From Cubamyces lactineus (lineage: Eukaryota; Basidiomycota; Agaricomycetes; Polyporales; Polyporaceae): 64,000 bases of DNA. Each line of letters opens with the position of its first letter. Positions within the stretch are counted from its first letter, which is position 1. The translations under genes and the position numbers were made by a program. The notes below the pieces were generated by a model. The model had not been told where the DNA came from, ran no database searches, and worked only from the letters and a program-made list of their open reading frames with translations. Shown here in pieces: positions 58,323 through 64,000 of the stretch. The DNA lies in contig JACDTU010000002.1 of NCBI GenBank assembly GCA_022376465.1, positions 806,001 through 870,000 on the forward strand. The letters run 5' to 3'.

Positions 58323-59765
58323 TTAGCACGAATGCAGTCACCTGATCTGTGGGACACGCCCACATTTGGGTTAAGGTTTGCCATTTGAATAGAGCGCAGC
58401 TAAATTGGGACCACAAAATCACCGGTGTAGAGCCGCTTCTAGCCAAATTCCGACATTTCCTGGGCTTTCTATTGGCCAGTTTCTCACAGGCGACTTCTTG
58501 TCAACGTTTTCCCACGTCAATATTACCCCAGACTGCGCCGCCCGACTTCCGGGGTCTGTCTCTTTCCACACCTGGGATTACTTGTTCCCCGAGAACAACT
58601 CTCGTTCATCTCTTCAGTGTACTTGGGCAGAATGTCCGGGAACAACGGTCATCGGGGCATCCAACTGCTGGGAACAAAGAACAGGCGTATGTGGGAACGT
58701 TAGAGCCGCCGCATGTTCAGCTGGGAATTCAGCACTCCGAGTCTCCGAGTCAACATGTATCCACATGCAATGCCGATGGTCATAAGCCTTGTCGACTTGA
58801 ATATCGCGAGCAACTACATGACAGTACCTTGCTTAGGCAGCAATCATTCGAGTCAAGCATAATATCATAATAGGAAGCTCATACGTCTAGAAGACATCGG
58901 AGATAGCAAGCCTATCTATCCTTCGTACTACCAGTAGACCTAGAGAATATGTATGTGTCTAACAAATGCCTAGCTCTGTAGGTGAAAGAGTGCGCTTGCA
59001 TGCATGTCCAGCCACCGTAACAAATAACATTGATTGCAGGATCCGGAAGGCCTTCTAGCAGGGGGTATTAACCGAGACCATGTAGACCCGTGAAGAAAGG
59101 ATACGATGATATGTGCACCTATGTGCACACCACATGCAATATCCACCGTTACAGGACCCCTCACTAAGGCCAGATACATGCTGATCGACAAGGGGCCGCA
59201 TTGCAGACATGAGTGACTTGGCGTCCGAGGAGATAACACATACATTCAAGCAATTACCGTGAATATTGGGCCGTCCGATACCCCTCTCTACCTCCTATAC
59301 ATGACCGTCTGCAGGCGCTCTATCCAGCACAGTCCCCGTCCTAAGAGCTGTAGCGCTGAATCCCACAACTGTCTCCGACGAGCAAGCGGGGCCGCAGACC
59401 GACGGATGACGTCGAACGCTTCGATGGACGAGACGAACGAAAGCCAGTGGCGCCACCCAGGCCCAGAATGCTTGGCATCATGGTGTGGTTGTAACAAGCA
59501 GCGGCGACTGTGAGACCTGGGAGTCGGAGAGTCTGGCGCGGCGCACGGCACGCGGGTGCAATAGAAGCTTAGTTGGCTTGCATAGCTCCCTGCATTCGAC
59601 TTGGCCTTGGCGCGGCGATCCTGAGGGGTTGGCAATGGGAGGTCTCCTCAGACAGGACTCATGATTAGGCCGGCCTGACGGTGAAATGTAGCGAGGTTAC
59701 TCACTCCTTCAAGCCAGTGCAGAAAGTATACAGATAGCGCGAATCTGGCGACATATCGAGCGCGC

Positions 59766-60380
59766 TCACCGCTGGGGCGGGAGCGGCGTCCAATAGACCT
59801 TCTCTGAGAGATGTGCTGGGGATGGCTGTAGCAAACGTGAGATGAGTAAATTGGACTAGGTGACGCGAATTCATCGAGAGGCGTACCGGAGAAGGTGAAC
59901 GCGAAGTAGTTGGTGTAGAGAACCCATAAGGCCCGTAGACAGGTCTGGTCCGTCGAAGCTGTTCAGCAGAAGTACGGCGGACATCTTGAGGGGACTGTCT
60001 CCGCCGCCTTTGCCGCCATTTGACGACAAGGATAACGCCGGCCACAAGACATATGACGACCGCTGATACATGCCAAGGGTCGTCAGCCAGACGTGCTCGA
60101 AGATGAAGTTAGACGACGTACCAAAGGACACAGCCATTGCAACAACCCATGGTTGAGTAAGGTGCCCGTCTGGGGCGACACCTTCTTCCGTAGAATCAAT
60201 AGCGGTACCGCTGGTGCTGCTTCTACCGGTACTGTGGTCAGCCACTGGTAATGCCGCGAGGCGCTTCGCGGGTAGGAAGAATGCTACTCACTCTTCGGCG
60301 CGGGTACGCAGCAGCACCCTCGCCTCCGCGCAAGCGAACGTCGCACAGAAGGCCAACACAGAAGACACTGTCAGGGTCAT
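59766..60380 (-). CDS. Small single-pass membrane protein, function unknown
   Basis: Four exons (60380-60292, 60222-60122, 60062-59887, 59825-59766) encode 141 aa. The first about 20 residues (MTLTVSSVLAFCATFACAEA) look like a signal peptide. A Ser/Thr-rich lumenal or extracellular segment follows (SSTSGTAIDSTEEG), then a membrane helix (WVVAMAVSFAVVICLVAGVI) stopped by KWRQRRRRQ, then a Pro/Ser-rich cytosolic tail with RTRPVYGPYGFSTPTTSRSP. The layout (signal, short S/T-rich ectodomain, one helix, basic tail) is that of a type I membrane protein, perhaps a small sensor. If the last intron is not removed, the frame instead runs on to 59701. I do not recognise a family. Confidence 0.6.
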
Positions 60381-61016
60381 GATTCCGGGGTAGCAGTTAG
60401 GGCCTAGTAGACGAGAGTAGCAGTATCAAGGAGAAGTTGGGCAAGAGTACGCGCAGGCTCGGACAAGCGGTTGCAGCGCAGAGGAGCGCACCGCGCCTGT
60501 GGTTTAATACTCCTGGCGGGCATTCAGAAGAAGTCCTTGGGCCTTGGCAGCGCAGAGCTTTATGTTCTTGAGGGCCGACACGGCACGGTTCCCATGTCCG
60601 CCAAGGCTCTCGGGCTGGGCGGGAAGGAGGGCCTTGGCAGGCCAAGCCATCCACAGCCAGCCTCTTCTCCGCGCTCGCGGCGTCTGCCAGGGTCGCCGAG
60701 CTGCCTCGCGATCATGCCGTGGCCTGCCGGATACAGATTCTTGCATCATCCTGGCTTTCGTCTGTGTCACTCGAGTGTCGCAAGAGGTCGCGGGGCTGCT
60801 AGGTGGCTGCTAAGGCTTAGAGGCCGAACATTTCTGAATCGAACATGGGAATTAGACAAGACCGAGGTAAGAGCGGAGAGACTTGTCGTCCGTGAAGGTC
60901 GTGTAGTACACCGGCATACATACATAATAGTGAGGGGTTGCCAAGAGGTTGGGGATCGTCCAAGTGCAAGCTTCAGATGGACCACATCTAACCAACCCGT
61001 CAAAGAGGCAAAAATG
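60381..61016. other. Intergenic between the membrane-protein gene and the tRNA gene
   Basis: An open frame of 200 codons on the plus strand (60471-61073) runs into the tRNA gene and has no domain, so it is rejected. Nothing else is seen. Confidence 0.55.
61010..61014 (-). terminator. RNA polymerase III terminator of tRNA-Ala
   Basis: Five T on the minus strand begin two bases after the tRNA 3' end. Confidence 0.7.
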
Positions 61017-61105
61017 TGGACACACTGGGAATTGAACCCAGCACCCCCCGCAACAGATCCTTTCGGATGCTAAGCGGATGTGATAACCAACTACACCATG
61101 TGCCC
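61017..61105 (-). tRNA. tRNA-Ala (anticodon AGC) with a 15-nt intron
   Basis: Read on the minus strand, the 7-bp acceptor stem pairs GGGCACA with TGTGTCC and includes the G3:U70 wobble that marks alanine tRNAs. The D arm reads GTGTAGTTGGTTATCAC. The T arm is CTGGG-TTCAATT-CCCAG. The anticodon stem TCCGC/GCGGG closes a loop TTAGCA...T, and 15 extra bases after position 37 form the intron at the canonical place. Without the intron the tRNA is 74 nt. A run of five T follows on the minus strand. Confidence 0.93.
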
Positions 61106-61320
61106 TTGAAAACGAGGCAGTGTAACTAGCTTACATCACGTTATAGTAGCATTTCAATGTCGCGTCATCATCGCGTCGCGGCGTGGTGGCTGCTGTGACA
61201 CGGTCTCTTCCGGAGTGCTTTCAAGTTATACTAGCACCTCTTTAGCAAGTGAGCTAGCTACCTTGTAGGGCTTTATTGACCAAGCTTGCACATACTGACT
61301 CGAATCGGCCGTGAGACAAC

Positions 61321-62441
61321 ATGTTTGCAGCGGTCGCGAGGAGCAGATTGCGGGCAACGGGCGTGCCTCATACCCCCATCCAATACAGAGGCTTCAGCCG
61401 CTCGTCTGCGCGAATGTCTGCTGCCGCGTCGTTCGTCCAGCAAGGGAAGAAGGTAAGCCTCGTGTGCTCAGTACAGTTCCGCCGATATTCGCTGACAAGA
61501 AGTATTTCGGGCATAGATTGTTGCCATCGGCCGCAACTACAGCGAGCATGCCAAGGAGCTGAACAACGCGGTTCCGAAGGAGCCCATCATCTTCTTGAAG
61601 CCTACGACGAGCTACCTGGCGTCCGGGGGCAACATGGAAATCCCTAAGGGCGTTGTTGCTCACCACGAAGGTTGGCGGTAATGCAATGCACGGCAGCTCC
61701 TATGTACTGATTTTCGTATCAGTGGAGCTCGGTGTTGTCGTCGGCAAGCGTGGCCGCGACATCCCCGAAAGCGAGGCTGAAGGCTACGTTGCGGGCTATG
61801 GTAACTCGTGCTTTCAGCTTATATGCCGATCCGCGAGCTGAACCGTGCTTGTAGCTCTTGCGGTCGACATGACTGCTCGCAATGTGCAGGAAGAGCTCAA
61901 GGCGAAGCGGCTTCCTTGGACCGTTGCGAAGGGTCTGGACACCTTCACGCCCATTGGGTGAGTCCCTGGCAATCGTCATAGCCAAATACGATTGGGATTG
62001 ATACAATTGCCACAGATCCTATATCCCGAAGGAGCAGGTTGCTAACCCTGCAGACCTGGGCCTCACGTTGACGGTCTGTACCTCACGGCTCTGCAAAAGA
62101 ACCACAATGTATTCATTGCTGCATGTAGATCAACGGTGCGGTCAAGCAGGACGGGAACACCAAGGACATGATCTTCCCCATCCCCCGCCTCATTCATCAC
62201 ATCTCCACCATCATGACCCTAGAGGTACGAAGGGCTGATAATCCACCAATGGTAATACCGGCTCATTTCATGTGAACAGGAGGGAGACCTGATCCTCACG
62301 GGCACGCCGTCTGGCGTCGGTCCTGTCGTACCCGGTGACAAGGTCGAGTGTACTCTGAAGGACGGCAGCGGGAAGCAGCTCGCGACGCTCTCCTTCACCG
62401 CCGTCCAGCGCGAGGGCGGATACCAGTACAAGGCAGAGTAA
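61321..62441 (+). CDS. Acylpyruvate hydrolase, FAHD1 type (fumarylacetoacetase-family)
   Basis: Seven exons (61321-61452, 61517-61670, 61723-61800, 61855-61957, 62016-62073, 62129-62224, 62280-62441) encode 260 aa. The first about 35 residues ([22 protein letters not shown]) look like a mitochondrial targeting peptide. The FAH domain is complete: [28 protein letters not shown], the metal-binding [33 protein letters not shown] and [15 protein letters not shown]. Family members cleave acylpyruvates and decarboxylate oxaloacetate in mitochondria. Intron 2 uses an unusual GTTGGC donor, the only one that keeps frame. The gene is divergent from the tRNA (about 215 bp) and convergent with the SAPS gene. 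Confidence 0.93.
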
Positions 62442-62597
62442 CATACCGAAGGAACAGATGTCTAGATGATCATCGTACACTACCGACGCTAACGACGTTG
62501 TGTGTATGTGGGAGTATAGCGGAACGCGCTCTAAGCGACACACAGGCAACTATACAATGCTCAGCAGAGTCTCTCACGTACGCCCATCCGGTACAGT

Positions 62598-64000
62598 CTA
62601 GTTGTCGCGTGCAGTCCGTTCGTCCTGCTCCCTCGCTGCCGCCTCAGCTACCCTGCGGTCAGTCGCAAAGTTGTCCTCGAAAGAGCCGCCGCTCGATGCG
62701 CTCGCGAAACTCCAGCTGTCCGCGCCGGTAGGCGTGAGCGTGCCCTCCGCCTCGAACGATCCGGAGCCCGCGCTCTGGAAGTCTCCAAAGTCGCCGAAGG
62801 AATCGAAGGAACTGTCTTCCATGAACTCCTCCGTCGCTGAATTTGACGCGAACGTGAAGGGATCAGAACCGCTGGCTGCGGCGGTATCTGAGAAGGGACC
62901 AAACGCATCCTACGGCGTAAACGTCAGTCTATTGCATGGAGACGGAGCATCGTGTGAGTAACGCACATCATCGAAGGGATCTTGGAAAGAGGGTTGCGAA
63001 GAGCCGGAGGGTGCGAAGGAGTCCTGTGTGCATTCTTATTAGGGGAATGTGAGTTAGACGGCAAGAAGTATCACACATACGTCAAAGCTGGTTGAACTGA
63101 GGGGTCGGCGTTCGTCTTCATGTTGGCGGGCGGTTACTGGCGGAGGACGTAATTCAAACGTAGATTGAGCTAGCCACCCGCCGTCCTCTTCCTCGTCCGA
63201 TGCCTCGTCTGACGAGCCTAGGTGGTCAGAAGACTGAATCTCTTGTACGAGATAATTCGCGAACTAGGAAGCATCACTAAGCGTCGTTTTCCACCGATGG
63301 AGACAGTGCTGAAGACGTACGCGAGAAGGCGCGGAATCGAACTCCTCATCTTCCTCTTCCATTGGCATTGAGCTGAAATCTGCGCTGCCCTCCCTTACCC
63401 TAGACGTTCGACGGAACTCCCCCTTCATCTCCGCCGCCGGACTCTGTTCTGGCCGGCCTGGAGCAGGGGTCGCCACGGCATCCGCTTCGTCGACCTTCCA
63501 CTGCGCCGCGTTCGCATTCCGCATGGAAGGTGCGATAACAGGTTTGCCACCTCCCAGAAGGCTCGTGTCCTTCTTCTTGGTCTCCTTGTAGCGACCAGTA
63601 ACATACTCATCCCACTCAGGCTGCGGCGCGTACTGGGCGATCTGGAGACGGAGGTCAGGGGGAAGGTGCTCGAGAGCGCCGATCACGTCCTCGGAGATGA
63701 GGGTGAGGTGGCCCATGTAGCCGAGACGGACGCCCTTCGGTTTCGAGCTGCAAGGGCGGGTCTTAGAGAGGGAAGGTGAACACACGCGTCGGACGAACCT
63801 CTCGATGTCGTTTCGCTGTGAGCCTTCGATGATGCGGTGCATGAGCCTCGCGTCCCGGAAGAGTGCAACTGTGAGCTCCCGGTTGTACCCGCCGTCTACA
63901 CGTCCCGTCAAAATCTGGTGGATGAGATCGTACACCACACTATGCAGGAAATTGTTCCAAGGAAAGTCGAAGAACAAGTCCTGAGGAACGCCGATCAGCC
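62598..64000 (-). CDS. SAPS-family phosphatase-associated subunit (Sit4/PP6 regulatory), 3' part
   Basis: The gene enters from beyond the right edge, so its 5' part is missing. Visible exons in transcription order are 64000-63799, 63747-63321, 63263-63081, 63023-62967 and 62909-62598. The family motifs DLFFDFPWNNFLHSVVYDLI, GGYNRELTVALFRDARLMHR and KPKGVRLGYMGHLTLISEDV are diagnostic of SAPS proteins, which bind Sit4/PP6-type phosphatases and direct them in cell-cycle and nutrient signalling. Downstream is a disordered acidic C-terminus (SSDEASDEEEDGGW, SFDSFGDFGDFQSAG). The last intron's acceptor is CCGTAG, and each visible junction keeps frame. The stop is TAG at 62598. Confidence 0.93.

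Larger units (their letters stand above)
58213..59765. other. 1.5-kb intergenic stretch with the ILV2 promoter
   Basis: The part next to ILV2 holds its promoter elements. A Cys-containing open frame at 58405-58785 (+) has no signal peptide or known domain and overlaps another open frame, so it is not called. Nothing else is seen. Confidence 0.5.

Noticed and set aside
60471..61073. 200-codon plus-strand frame
   Set aside because: It runs through the tRNA-Ala gene and has no domain.

Overview
The window is nuclear DNA from a basidiomycete fungus, most likely an Agaricomycete and perhaps a polypore. The evidence is many short introns (mostly 50-70 nt), GC-rich third codon positions in the real genes, Agaricomycete-style F-box/LRR proteins, and fungal housekeeping proteins (Leu4, Ilv2, Tyr1, eIF4A, SF3b2, SAPS). 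All splice models were built by eye from GT/GC...AG signals and frame continuity. No expression data or database search was available.

Left block (1-20.1 kb): a Rab4/Ypt4-like GTPase (+) is followed by about 5.6 kb without a convincing gene. That stretch holds a minisatellite and an unusual cluster of hairpins and palindromes. Next come a dual-specificity phosphatase (-), eIF4A (-), the splicing factor SF3b subunit 2 (+, divergent from eIF4A), 2-isopropylmalate synthase LEU4 (+), an F-box-like protein (-) and an F-box/LRR protein (+).

Central block (20.1-43.2 kb): this is gene-poor. The only protein I can support is a Ser-rich protein with a basic C-terminal exon (27.7-28.7 kb). The rest, including 14.5 kb from 28.7 to 43.2 kb, holds simple repeats, scattered long ORFs without coding character, and a few possible exon remnants. 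It is CpG-rich and shows no recognisable transposon. Two inverted F-box/LRR paralogues (18.2 kb + and 47.7 kb -) bracket it.

Right block (43.2-64 kb): an AAAP amino-acid permease (+), a GT8 glycosyltransferase (+), an F-box/LRR protein (-), a TFIIIC WD-repeat subunit with two apparent GC-AG introns (+), prephenate dehydrogenase TYR1 (+), acetolactate synthase ILV2 (-), a small single-pass membrane protein (-), an intron-containing tRNA-Ala(AGC) (-), an FAHD1-type acylpyruvate hydrolase (+) and the 3' part of a SAPS-family phosphatase subunit (-, cut by the window end).

Functional themes: three genes belong to amino-acid synthesis. ILV2 makes the branched-chain precursors, LEU4 commits carbon to leucine, and TYR1 makes the tyrosine precursor. 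A permease sits nearby. LEU4 and ILV2 both carry TGACTC-type (Gcn4/CPC1) motifs just upstream of a TATA-like element, which suggests general amino-acid control. The most notable protein feature is LEU4: it is 793 aa instead of about 600 because its C-terminal regulatory region appears to be tandemly duplicated.
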